In this document: positions 25,033-33,445 of the stretch, in pieces | How the letters are laid out: each line of letters starts with the position of its first letter | How positions within the stretch are numbered: position 1 is the first letter of the stretch | From: Pseudobutyrivibrio ruminis DSM 9787 | GTDB taxonomy: Bacteria > Bacillota > Clostridia > Lachnospirales > Lachnospiraceae | NCBI RefSeq assembly: GCF_900218035.1 | Contig: NZ_OBMR01000007.1 | Coordinates: forward strand, 124,001 to 188,000 | DNA: 64,000 nt | Reading direction: 5' to 3' | Notes under the pieces: generated by a model | Seen by the model: the letters and a program-made list of their open reading frames with translations, nothing else | What the model was told of the DNA's origin: nothing | The model's database searches: none | Translations under genes and position numbers: made by a program

Positions 25033-27022
25033 TATATAGATACCACTTTCTTACCCACTTAACGTTCTTCCAATGCTTCTTTAAGAATGGCATTAAGTAG
25101 TAATCAATACCGATTGTGTAACCACCGCCGATAAGTACTGCAATTCCTGCAAATATCATCCAGAATGTATTTAAGTATAAGCCTGTTGTTGTAACAAACA
25201 TTGCCTGAAGTACAAGTGAAACACCTGCTGATAGGAATGTGAAGCATCCACCCATAAGTCCAAGACCAATGAGAATCTGCATAATTACAATAACAATCTG
25301 CATAAACATCTGCATACCATCTGAAGCTAATACTGCATTGTTTACGAACCAGTCTACAAATGGAACCTGAATCTTAAATGCAATATCTGAAATAGTTGAT
25401 GATGCTAAATCAGTTCCAGAAACAAGGATAAGCTCAAATATCTTTAGGTTGAAATCAAATAGAACTGTTCCTGTGCTAACTGCTGCATCTGCTACTGCTG
25501 TAGATGCTGAAGCTACTGTATCAACTACTTCTGTTGAAGCTGAAGCAACTGCGTCTGTTGCTGCAGGATCAATACGTCCAAGAAGTGAATCAAACCATGA
25601 GTTTGCTCCACCGAAGAAGCCTGCAAGCATTGGTGTTGTTAACCAACCCTCAACAATCTTCATTACACCTTCGAATACCCAAACACATCCAAGCCAGAAT
25701 CTAAGTGGAACTAATAAAAAGCTTGGTGTCTTGTTAGAAAAATGTCCGCCGAGGAAGCTTCGATTATTTCTGATTGTAAAGAACTCATGCTTTAAGTAGC
25801 TGATAATCTTTGTCCATCCCATAACCTGGATGAAATAAATAATATTGATAAAATGCTTTGCAAACATAGCAAAGAATGAAGCAAAGTTAATCTGGTGCTT
25901 TGCTAATCCACCTCTTGCAACACCGTAACGTCCACCTACGCAAACCATTACACCGTGGAACTTAGGATTGTAAGATTCCTTCTCGCCAGACTTTGTAATC
26001 TCAGCCACAATGTTCTTTGAAACTGTAGCTGCTGAGTGTTCTGCATTCTCTACCATCTGAGGAACTGGACGCTCCTCTCCAGGAGCTGTAAAGAGCATAT
26101 TATCACCGATTACATATACGTTTTCGTAATCTACTGAACGAAGGTATTCATCTACCTGAATACGTCCTCTTCCGCCGCTCTGTACTCTAGATGCGATTTC
26201 TGATGTAAGGTCCGAACTTTCGATACCTGCTGTCCAGATAACTGTTCCAGCTACGTGCTCAGTAACATTGTCGTTTTGCTTGAGCTTGATAGAGCCTTGG
26301 CCAACGCCAACAACGCTTGTATTCATAACAACTTCGACACCCATCTTCTTGAGACGTCTGTCTACTTTGTTAGAAAGCTTTTCTGGCAAGATAGGTACTG
26401 GACGAGATAATCCGTCAACATCAACGATAGTAACTTCTTCTCTATCGATACCAAATCTCTTGCAAAGGATAGGTGTATACTCAGCAAGCTCGCCTACCAT
26501 TTCAACACCTGTAAATCCTGCACCTACAACATAGAAGCTAAGAAGCTCTTTTCTTTTTGCAGGATCAACTTCATCAGCTGCCATTCTGAAGCAGTTGTGA
26601 ATTCTATCTCTGAGGGCTACAGCGTCGTCATATGACCAAAGTGGCCAGCTGTTTTCTTTTGCGCCTTCAACACCAAAGTATGTTGGCTTTGAACCAGCTG
26701 CAACTACTAAATAGTCGTAATCATACTCTTCTGTTCTACCCTTAACCTTCTGTTCTTTAAAGTCTACATTTGTAACTTCATCTAAAACTACATTTACCTT
26801 TCTTCCGGCAAATATCTGCTTTAGGTTCATTTTGATACTTTCTTCACCAACACGGCAAGCCGCTACCTCGTGAAGTTCGGTAAGCATTGTATGATATGGA
26901 TGCTTATCGATGATAGTGATTTCTGTAAGATCAGCAAGCTTCTTCTTACGAAGCTTCTTTTCAAGTTTCTTTGTGGCAAGAACGCCTGCGTAACCTGCTC
27001 CGATTACAACAATCTTAATCAT
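25025..27022 (-). CDS. ndh2: Type II NADH dehydrogenase with C-terminal membrane domain, Ndh2-like
   Basis: Protein of 665 residues. Residues 1-400 form a flavoprotein oxidoreductase: FAD site VVIGAGYAGVLATKKLEKKL at the start, NAD site VVGAGFTGVEMVGELAEY (about 165) and second FAD motif VYVIGDNMLF (about 310). From about 410 the protein is hydrophobic and DoxX-like, with several helices interrupted by an Ala/Ser/Val/Thr-rich stretch (about 475-515). EET-type Ndh2 differs from common NDH-2 by this C-terminal membrane extension. It transfers electrons from NADH to the quinone. First gene of the minus-strand EET operon, divergent from dmkA. Confidence 0.92.
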   Translation of the reverse strand: MIKIVVIGAGYAGVLATKKLEKKLRKKKLADLTEITIIDKHPYHTMLTELHEVAACRVGEESIKMNLKQIFAGRKVNVVLDEVTNVDFKEQKVKGRTEEYDYDYLVVAAGSKPTYFGVEGAKENSWPLWSYDDAVALRDRIHNCFRMAADEVDPAKRKELLSFYVVGAGFTGVEMVGELAEYTPILCKRFGIDREEVTIVDVDGLSRPVPILPEKLSNKVDRRLKKMGVEVVMNTSVVGVGQGSIKLKQNDNVTEHVAGTVIWTAGIESSDLTSEIASRVQSGGRGRIQVDEYLRSVDYENVYVIGDNMLFTAPGEERPVPQMVENAEHSAATVSKNIVAEITKSGEKESYNPKFHGVMVCVGGRYGVARGGLAKHQINFASFFAMFAKHFINIIYFIQVMGWTKIISYLKHEFFTIRNNRSFLGGHFSNKTPSFLLVPLRFWLGCVWVFEGVMKIVEGWLTTPMLAGFFGGANSWFDSLLGRIDPAATDAVASASTEVVDTVASASTAVADAAVSTGTVLFDFNLKIFELILVSGTDLASSTISDIAFKIQVPFVDWFVNNAVLASDGMQMFMQIVIVIMQILIGLGLMGGCFTFLSAGVSLVLQAMFVTTTGLYLNTFWMIFAGIAVLIGGGYTIGIDYYLMPFLKKHWKNVKWVRKWYLYND

Positions 27023-27122
27023 GATTCATTCCTTCCTAGTAATTTCTTTTCTTTAATATTCTCCAACGCATTGCTGCGGAACCAAATTGTACCATATTCC
27101 ATTGTGCGCTACAAGATGGAAC

Positions 27123-27140
27123 TTGTTTAAATTTTCACAA
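27123..27140. promoter_or_regulatory. Rex-like operator between ndh2 and dmkA
   Basis: TTGTTTAAATTTTCACAA is an 18-bp imperfect palindrome matching 12 of 14 specified positions of the clostridial Rex consensus TTGTTAA-N4-TTAACAA. Rex senses the NADH/NAD+ ratio. The position in the 226-bp divergent region would let it control both arms of the EET locus. No rex gene lies in the window, so the assignment is inference. Confidence 0.45.
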
Positions 27141-27248
27141 ATAGCATTTTGCACTATCTTTAGCTTATTTTTTGTGTTATTATTACCAACATAAACAAAT
27201 TTGAAATTCACAGTTTTTTTATAACTTTTTCACAAATTGGAGATTAAT

Positions 27249-28154
27249 ATGATTAAGAAGTTTTTAAAGTTTGTAGAGATTCAAACAAAGATTACCAGCA
27301 CATTTGCTTTTGCAAATACTCTTATGTATATGCTCTTTTTGAAACAGCCTATCAATATTCCTTTGATGATTATCTTCTGCATTGCGGCATTTATATTTGA
27401 TTTAGCCACCACTGCAATCAACAACTATATTGATAGTAAGGATTATCCTGAAATGCTTCCATTCCGCCGGGATGTATCATTATTTCTTATAATATGTATG
27501 CTTGCTGTTAGCACAGTGATGGGACTTTATCTTGCATTTAAAACAGGTATTGTAGTTCTTTTACTTGGTGCACTCTGCTTTGGCCTTGGGATTTTTTACA
27601 CCTTTGGTCCTATGCCAATTTCGAGAATTCCTCTAGGGGAAGTATTTTCAGGTATTGCTTATGGCATGTTTATTCCATTTCTGATGGTTTATATCAATAA
27701 TCCTGATGAATACATTATTTTAGACTATAAAAATGGTGTATTATCTGTACACTTCATGCTTTGGCCATTGATAAGCTTTTTATTTTTCTCATTGGTAAAT
27801 ACATTTACCACTTCCAATATCATGGTTGCTAACAACACTTGTGATTTAGAAAAAGATGTTGCTGTAAATAGACATACTCTGATTTTTTACATAGGACAGA
27901 AAAATGGCGTACGTGTTTTTGCTACTCTTTACTACTTATGCTACGCCGCAGTGATAGCAATGGTTGCATTAAAAATTCTTCCTATTATCGCCCTCATCTT
28001 TTTACTTTCATTTCCTCTAGTAGAAAGTAATATAAGGGTATTTCGTAAAGAACAGATAAAGTCAAAAACTTTTATTACAGCAATTAAGAACTTTATCATT
28101 GTTAATACTTCATACTTCATTGCTCTTACACTGTCATTTTTAATGTACAGATAA
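27249..28154 (+). CDS. dmkA: UbiA-type prenyltransferase, DmkA-like
   Basis: Membrane protein of 301 residues with about eight helices. The first aspartate motif is NNYIDSKDYPE (about 55-65, variant of N-D-x-x-D) and the second NTCDLEKDVAVNRHTL (about 195-210). UbiA enzymes attach a polyprenyl chain to an aromatic ring, here probably 1,4-dihydroxy-2-naphthoate, giving demethylmenaquinone. Divergent from ndh2 and not matched by menaquinone methylation or DHNA synthesis genes nearby. I choose the ATG at 27249 over a TTG at 27237, because GGAG lies seven bases before it. Confidence 0.9.
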   Translation: MIKKFLKFVEIQTKITSTFAFANTLMYMLFLKQPINIPLMIIFCIAAFIFDLATTAINNYIDSKDYPEMLPFRRDVSLFLIICMLAVSTVMGLYLAFKTGIVVLLLGALCFGLGIFYTFGPMPISRIPLGEVFSGIAYGMFIPFLMVYINNPDEYIILDYKNGVLSVHFMLWPLISFLFFSLVNTFTTSNIMVANNTCDLEKDVAVNRHTLIFYIGQKNGVRVFATLYYLCYAAVIAMVALKILPIIALIFLLSFPLVESNIRVFRKEQIKSKTFITAIKNFIIVNTSYFIALTLSFLMYR

Positions 28155-28156
28155 AA

Positions 28157-28205
28157 TAAAAACCAGCATCAAGCCCCGCTAAGCCTGATTGCTGGTTTTT
28201 TATTT
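28157..28205. terminator. Bidirectional terminator between dmkA and the arabinofuranosidase gene
   Basis: AACCAGCA (28161-28168) pairs with TGCTGGTT (28190-28197), with an inner ATCA/TGAT pairing. T-runs flank it on both strands. It ends the convergent dmkA and GH51 operon transcripts. Confidence 0.88.
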
Positions 28206-28234
28206 ATGGAAGGATATGAAAAAGAAGATTATTA

Positions 28235-29755
28235 TTATTTCTTTAATCTTATGCTGACTACTGAGCAAGCTGGCAGTGTAACCTTCAGTCCATCTGAAGT
28301 CTTGCTGTAGTCCTTAAACTCTAGTTCCTTTACAACCTCTGGATTATCAAAGGTGTTGTGATCAGCCATCTTACCTGTTACATAAACAGCCTCGCATACG
28401 TTGTAAGCGCCGCCATCCTTTGTGAGCTGAACATCAACATCCTCTGATGATTCAAGAGAGTTGTTTGTTAGGGTAATAGTAATAACGCCATCTGCATCCT
28501 CTGATACAGACTCGAAAATCTTTGGAAGTTCATTCTTGCCCGAGCCTACTGTTCCGCCGTTAAGTAAATCTGAGCCAAGAAGTGTTGCTCCCTGGTGATG
28601 ACGATACATCTTGAATACATAGTATGTAGGAGTCTTGATCATCTTTTCACCTTCTGTGAGCATTACTGACTGAAGCACGTTAATCATTTGGGCGATACAT
28701 GCCATCTTTACTCTGTCTGAATGCTTGTTAAAGATGTTCAAATTCATACCTGCAACAAGAGCGTCACGCATTGTGTTCTGCTGATATAAGAATCCTGGAT
28801 TTGTACCTGGCTCAACATCTGTCCAAATACCCCACTCATCAATCATAAGACCGATTTTCTTTTCAGGGTCATATTGATCCATGATTGCACCATGATTGTT
28901 AATCAGCTCTTCCATAAAGTAGCTACGCTTCAAAGTCTGATAGAACACTTTCTCAGTGAAGTCTGTAGCGCTTCCTTTGACATTCCAATCGTCCTCTGTC
29001 TCTGGAAGAGTGTAATAATGAAGAGAAAGACCATCCATGAATCCATGGAATTGTTCTGGTGTGTGGTCAAAGCATGTATCAAGAACTCCCTTTGTCCAAT
29101 GATAATCATCCACGTTAGGACCACAGCAAATCTTTGCTATTGGCTTGTTTCCATTGTAGTTTCTAACGTATGTCTGATAACGTCTATACTCATCTGCATA
29201 GTGCTGAGGTCTCATGTTTCCGCCGCAACCCCAGTTTTCATTACCAACACCAAGATAGTCAACTACCCATGGCTCCTCATGACCGTTCTCTTTTCTGAGA
29301 TCAGCCATTGGAGAAACACCGTTGAATGTCATATATTCCACCCATTCGCTCATTTCGCGAACAGTTCCAGAACCTAAATTTGCATTGACGTAAGTCTTAC
29401 AGCCAAGCTGTCTACAAAGCTCGAAGAACTCATGAGTACCGAAGCTGTTGTCCTCAACTACTCCACCCCAGTGAGTGTTAATCATCTTCTTACGCTTTTC
29501 CTTTGGACCAATTCCGTCCATCCAGTGATACTCATCAGCAAAGCATCCGCCTGGCCAGCGAAGTACTGGAACCTTCATTTCTTTAAGTGCTTCTACAACG
29601 TCAGTACGCATTCCGTTTACATTAGGAATGTCGCTATTTTCGCCTACGTATAAGCCTTCATAAATACAGCGTCCCAAGTGCTCAGAAAAATGTCCGTAGA
29701 TTTCTGGAGCAATGGTGCTCTTCTTGTTTTCGTTATTGATAACTAGTTTTGCCAT
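28235..29755 (-). CDS. Alpha-L-arabinofuranosidase, GH51
   Basis: Protein of 506 residues without a signal peptide, hence cytoplasmic. GH51 catalytic residues are visible: acid/base glutamate in YLGVGNENWGCGG (about 170-175) and nucleophile glutamate in LMIDEWGIWTD (about 290). LRWPGGCFADEYHWMDGIGP near residue 65 is a family signature. The enzyme removes terminal arabinofuranose from arabino-oligosaccharides. It is the last gene of the ABC transporter operon, so it acts on imported arabino-oligosaccharides made outside the cell by the GH43 enzymes. Length is normal for the family. Confidence 0.96.
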   Translation of the reverse strand: MAKLVINNENKKSTIAPEIYGHFSEHLGRCIYEGLYVGENSDIPNVNGMRTDVVEALKEMKVPVLRWPGGCFADEYHWMDGIGPKEKRKKMINTHWGGVVEDNSFGTHEFFELCRQLGCKTYVNANLGSGTVREMSEWVEYMTFNGVSPMADLRKENGHEEPWVVDYLGVGNENWGCGGNMRPQHYADEYRRYQTYVRNYNGNKPIAKICCGPNVDDYHWTKGVLDTCFDHTPEQFHGFMDGLSLHYYTLPETEDDWNVKGSATDFTEKVFYQTLKRSYFMEELINNHGAIMDQYDPEKKIGLMIDEWGIWTDVEPGTNPGFLYQQNTMRDALVAGMNLNIFNKHSDRVKMACIAQMINVLQSVMLTEGEKMIKTPTYYVFKMYRHHQGATLLGSDLLNGGTVGSGKNELPKIFESVSEDADGVITITLTNNSLESSEDVDVQLTKDGGAYNVCEAVYVTGKMADHNTFDNPEVVKELEFKDYSKTSDGLKVTLPACSVVSIRLKK

Positions 29756-29779
29756 TTTGTCCCCCTTAGTTTTTGTTGG

Positions 29780-30649
29780 CTAGCCTTTTACCGCTCCTGC
29801 TGTCATTCCATCAATAATGTACTTCTGGAAAATAAGGAAGATTACGAATATAGGTAAGATTCCAAACATTGATCCAGCAATAAGTACATCGTAGTTGTTG
29901 CCGTATGGTGTAAGCAATGTATTAAGTCCGATTGGAAGTGTGAACTTCTCTGCTCCCTTAAGTACTAAGAGTGGCCAAAGAATTGCATTCCATGAACCCA
30001 TTGCACAAAGGATACCCATTGATGCAAATGCAGGCTTTGCAAGAGGAAGGATGATTCTTACTGAAATACCATATTCTGAACATCCATCAATTCTTGCTGC
30101 ATCAAGCAAATCCTTTGGCAGTCCTGATAAGTACTGCTTGAAGAAGAAGATTGTTGATGCGCCGCAGATACCTATGATGATTACACCTGTGTAAGTATCA
30201 ATAAGCTTTAATGCAATAATTTCCTTGTAAAGTGGAAGCATTAAGATTTCGAATGGTACCATCATTGTTGCAAGTACGATTGTGAAAAGTAGATTTTTGA
30301 ATCTGAACTCATACATTGTTAGTCCATATGCAACAAAGTAACAAACTATCAAAGTAAGTGCTACCGAAATAATGGTAATTAATAACGAATTCTTGTACCA
30401 CATGAAGTATTTAATACTGTCAGCATTGCCGCTGAATAAGTATTTGTAGTTATCAAGGTTCATTGTAGAAGGGTTCAAATCAATTGAAAGGCCTCTACGA
30501 ATAAGCTCTGTACCAGGTCTAAATGAAGCAAGTAAACCTGCAAATACAGGGAAAATAATGATTAAACATAGGATTACAAAAAATCCTGTTCCAAGTATTG
30601 TGCCTACCGTTCTCTTAGGAGTGCCAGACATTGTCTTTTGCTTTGACAT
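29780..30649 (-). CDS. Sugar ABC transporter permease, MalG type
   Basis: Protein of 289 residues with six membrane helices. The cytoplasmic coupling loop is in LLDAARIDGCSEYGISVRI followed by ILPLAKPAFA, the EAA-like motif that contacts the ATPase. It pairs with the MalF-type permease upstream in a CUT1 carbohydrate importer. No ATPase is encoded here, so a shared MsmK-like ATPase elsewhere is expected. I start at 30649 because GAGG lies six bases upstream and the homologous N-terminus begins there. Longer frames run into the upstream gene. Confidence 0.93.
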   Translation of the reverse strand: MSKQKTMSGTPKRTVGTILGTGFFVILCLIIIFPVFAGLLASFRPGTELIRRGLSIDLNPSTMNLDNYKYLFSGNADSIKYFMWYKNSLLITIISVALTLIVCYFVAYGLTMYEFRFKNLLFTIVLATMMVPFEILMLPLYKEIIALKLIDTYTGVIIIGICGASTIFFFKQYLSGLPKDLLDAARIDGCSEYGISVRIILPLAKPAFASMGILCAMGSWNAILWPLLVLKGAEKFTLPIGLNTLLTPYGNNYDVLIAGSMFGILPIFVIFLIFQKYIIDGMTAGAVKG

Positions 30650-30650
30650 A

Positions 30651-31547
30651 TTAATCCTCTCCCTTCTTGAATGTTCCGTTGAATATAAGCTGAGCAAAGT
30701 TGATGATAAGAGCAACGATAAGAAGTACTACACCTACTGCACATGCATAACCCATATCATTCTTTTCAATACCACGCTTGTACAAATATCCAACTATTGT
30801 AAGTCCAATATTGTTTGGTGATGAATTTCCTGCCCATAACATGTATGACTCCAGGAACATTGCAAGACCGGCATATACTGAAATTGTAAGTACGTAAACT
30901 GTTGTTGGCTTAAGAAGAGGAAGTGTTACGAACTTGAACTTCTGCCAACCTGTAGCTCCATCAATATCAGCTGCTTCATATAAAGAGCTGTCGATTGATT
31001 TGAGACCTGACAAAAAGTAAAGCATATTTACACCTGTCCATCTCCAGCAAGCTACGATTAAGAGGGCGAGCATACCTGACCAGCCCATCTTTAACCATTT
31101 ATATGTTCCAAGGCCTAAAGCCGCTGTAATCATATTCATCTGACCTGTTGTATACTCAGTAAACATCAGGCGGAAAAGTGTACCAGAAATAACAACTGAT
31201 GTTAGTGCTGGCATGTATAAAATAGCCTTCCATACACCCTTTGCCTTTACCAAATGACTATCAAGCAAAACTGCAAAAAGCATAGGAAATGGAATTAATA
31301 ATACTAATGTAAAGAACATGTATTTCACACTGTTCCATACAGCAATATGAAATACCTTATCCTGTAATAGCTTTGAATAGTTAGCAAACCCAACCCATTC
31401 TGATTTAATTGCCCCAATATCCTGAAAGCTCATTGTGAAAGCTGTGATAAGAGGATAAACCCAAAAGAAGAAAAAACTTAATACAAAAGGTAAAACAAAA
31501 ACGTATGGTGCCACCTTCTGAGAATATAAAAAGTTCTTGATTTTCAT
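30651..31547 (-). CDS. Sugar ABC transporter permease, MalF type
   Basis: Protein of 298 residues with six helices and the coupling motif LYEAADIDGATGWQKFKFVTL. It forms the membrane pore with the MalG-type partner, whose gene starts one base beyond its stop. It is preceded by a hairpin that probably reduces its expression relative to the binding protein. Substrate inferred from context: arabinose-containing oligosaccharides. Confidence 0.93.
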   Translation of the reverse strand: MKIKNFLYSQKVAPYVFVLPFVLSFFFFWVYPLITAFTMSFQDIGAIKSEWVGFANYSKLLQDKVFHIAVWNSVKYMFFTLVLLIPFPMLFAVLLDSHLVKAKGVWKAILYMPALTSVVISGTLFRLMFTEYTTGQMNMITAALGLGTYKWLKMGWSGMLALLIVACWRWTGVNMLYFLSGLKSIDSSLYEAADIDGATGWQKFKFVTLPLLKPTTVYVLTISVYAGLAMFLESYMLWAGNSSPNNIGLTIVGYLYKRGIEKNDMGYACAVGVVLLIVALIINFAQLIFNGTFKKGED

Positions 31548-31570
31548 AATGCACCTTTCTCCATCTTTTA

Positions 31571-31602
31571 AAAAATGGGATGCCGGCCTAAGCAGGCACC
31601 CC
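31571..31602 (-). terminator. Partial terminator between binding protein and permease genes
   Basis: GGGGTGCC pairs with GGCATCCC on the minus strand (31595-31602 with 31577-31584, one G-U), followed by ATTTTTT. Located between the solute-binding protein gene and the permeases, where such hairpins usually give excess of the binding protein. Confidence 0.8.
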
Positions 31603-31624
31603 TAAAATTCTACGGGAAAATTTC

Positions 31625-33046
31625 CTATTGTTCCATATCTATAGCATCCTGTGCCTCTTGCAAAGCATCATCAATTGAGTAATCTGGATCTTCAAGTACT
31701 TCGTTAAGTGTTGTTGTGCAGAAGTACTCATTGATTGTTGGGCTGATAGAAACTACTGAAATCTTTCCAATGTTGTCCATTCCGATATCAGCTAATACAT
31801 CATATGGATAGTTGATGAAGAACTGGTTGTACTGGTTGTTCTCATCATGTGCGAATGCATCATCTGTCCAAAGAGCTGCGTTACATACGTCAAATCCAAG
31901 TGTATCCCAGATGTGCTGCTCGCCTTCTTCTGACATCTTTGCCCAGCAAAGGAACTCTGCTGCAAGATCAATATTCTCAGACTGCTGTGTAACAACTGTA
32001 CCTGTACCACCAATACCTACAGAACAAATCTGGCCTTCCTCGAATACAGGGCACTTAGCAATGTACCAGTTGCCTGCTTCATCTGGCATGTAGTTTGTGA
32101 AACGTGACATATACCACATTGCCTTAGGGAATGAAACGATGTTTCTATCCATAATGTTCTGGAAGCCCGCCTCAAGGTCAACATGTCCGTCTGGAGAAAC
32201 CTCTGCAAGACCTGACTTTAACCAATCCTGCTGCATTGAAAGCATGTTCTTAACTGAATCAAGCTGAACGTTTGCTGGATCATCGAAACCGCCTGTCCAG
32301 TCATCACCATACTCAGCCATTGCAATCCAGAGCCAATCAACACCGCCTGTATCAACTGATGTCCAGTACTTACCTTCCTCAGAAACAGTTCCTAAGTACT
32401 CTTCACCAAGTGCTGCATAATCATCCCAAGTCTTAACTGCATCAATCTTAGCAATTACTTCATCCTGTGTAAGTCCCATAGCTTCTGACATTGCAGCTAC
32501 GTTGTAGTACATTACTGTAGCACCTACATGGTAAGGAGCTCCGTAGTAGTTACCATCTTCACCCTGATATGTTTCCATACGAGCTGTAACCATTGTATCA
32601 AGGTAATCAGCAGCGTAATCATTTAAAGGTACAAGCCACTGATCAAGACCTTCAACTACGTTAGGGAACTGACCTACTTCTACGTCACAGATATCTGGAG
32701 CACCTGTGCCAGCTTCAAGAGCTGTAAGAAGCTTTGTGTGCATATCGCCATATGGATATGTTGTACATGTAATTTCGATTGTGTTGTCTGGATGCTGCTT
32801 GTTCCACTCCTCAGCCATAACACCGTAGTGCTGACCGTGAAGCTCAACGAATGTCCACATCTCTAAGTGTGTACCATTTGGATCACCAAATGTGTTTGTT
32901 ACGACCTCAGATTCTGCTGTTTCCTCAGCAGCTTCTTCTGTAGCAGCATCAGGATCTACCCCACCCTCTGAAGCGCCACCGCAACCAGCAAATAAACTAG
33001 CTGCCATTGATGTGCAAAGAAGTGCACTAATCAATTTCTTCTTCAT
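31625..33046 (-). CDS. Sugar ABC transporter substrate-binding lipoprotein
   Basis: Protein of 473 residues with lipoprotein signal SLFAGC (Cys21) and a Glu/Ala-rich spacer. The remainder is a family 1 extracellular solute-binding fold: HLEMWTFVELHGQHYGVMAEEW, CTTYPYGDMHTKLLTALEAG and FPKAMWYMSRF. It captures the sugar outside the membrane and hands it to the two permeases. Genes downstream (GH51) and nearby (two GH43 enzymes) point to arabino-oligosaccharides. It is the first gene of the operon, with a good promoter 125 bases upstream. Confidence 0.93.
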   Translation of the reverse strand: MKKKLISALLCTSMAASLFAGCGGASEGGVDPDAATEEAAEETAESEVVTNTFGDPNGTHLEMWTFVELHGQHYGVMAEEWNKQHPDNTIEITCTTYPYGDMHTKLLTALEAGTGAPDICDVEVGQFPNVVEGLDQWLVPLNDYAADYLDTMVTARMETYQGEDGNYYGAPYHVGATVMYYNVAAMSEAMGLTQDEVIAKIDAVKTWDDYAALGEEYLGTVSEEGKYWTSVDTGGVDWLWIAMAEYGDDWTGGFDDPANVQLDSVKNMLSMQQDWLKSGLAEVSPDGHVDLEAGFQNIMDRNIVSFPKAMWYMSRFTNYMPDEAGNWYIAKCPVFEEGQICSVGIGGTGTVVTQQSENIDLAAEFLCWAKMSEEGEQHIWDTLGFDVCNAALWTDDAFAHDENNQYNQFFINYPYDVLADIGMDNIGKISVVSISPTINEYFCTTTLNEVLEDPDYSIDDALQEAQDAIDMEQ

Positions 33047-33172
33047 TCTTCTCCTCCTTTTGTAAAAAAGAAATGTTGTAATTGTTTCGAGCTTTTATAA
33101 ATAGTACAATTAACTGAGGCTTGGTAGTTAATCAACATATTTTTCTTAAAGCTCATTAACTATTATGGTTTA

Positions 33173-33200
33173 ATTATAACCTGCCACTTCAGCAAGTCAA
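33173..33200 (-). promoter_or_regulatory. Sigma-A promoter of the arabino-oligosaccharide operon
   Basis: On the minus strand TTGACT (33195-33200) and a perfect TATAAT (33173-33178) are spaced by 16 bases, 127 bases before the binding protein start. The leader between holds no clear riboswitch. The -35 box is directly adjoined by a 34-bp element shared with the GH43 operon. Confidence 0.8.
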
Positions 33201-33231
33201 TAATTATTTTAGATTTTTCTAAAGTAATTTG
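33198..33231 (-). promoter_or_regulatory. Shared 34-bp operator-like element, copy A
   Basis: This segment is identical at 31 of 34 positions with 37247-37280. Its core on the minus strand is TTTAGA-AAAA-TCTAAA, a 16-bp palindrome. It touches the -35 box of the ABC transporter/GH51 promoter, which is a typical activator position. The likely binder is the regulator of arabinan use, perhaps the ArsR-like protein encoded nearby. Confidence 0.7.
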
Positions 33232-33387
33232 GATGTTCTTTTAATATTCACAAAAAAGCCACGGATGATTTAGCAATTATTAACAAGTTGTTTGTCAATT
33301 CGAGCTTTAAAGTGTATATTTTCATTAATAAATTTATCTTTTGCTAAAATAATAGAATTCTAATGCTCAACTATATTGACACCCATT

Positions 33388-33416
33388 TTGTTAAATTTTA
33401 TAATTAAGGGTAATAT
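33388..33416 (+). promoter_or_regulatory. Promoter of the ArsR-like regulator gene
   Basis: TTGTTA (33388-33393) and TAATAT (33411-33416) are spaced by 17 bases, 30 bases before the ATG. The 399-bp region 33047-33445 otherwise holds the divergent promoter and scattered GAGCTTT words. Confidence 0.65.
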
Positions 33417-33445
33417 TTTAAGAAATCATAAAAAGGAGAAACGTT

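Noticed and set aside
33089-33309. GAGCTTT words at 33089, 33148 (inverted) and 33301
   Set aside because: Seven-base words in AT-rich DNA with irregular spacing; the 34-bp element is a far stronger candidate operator.
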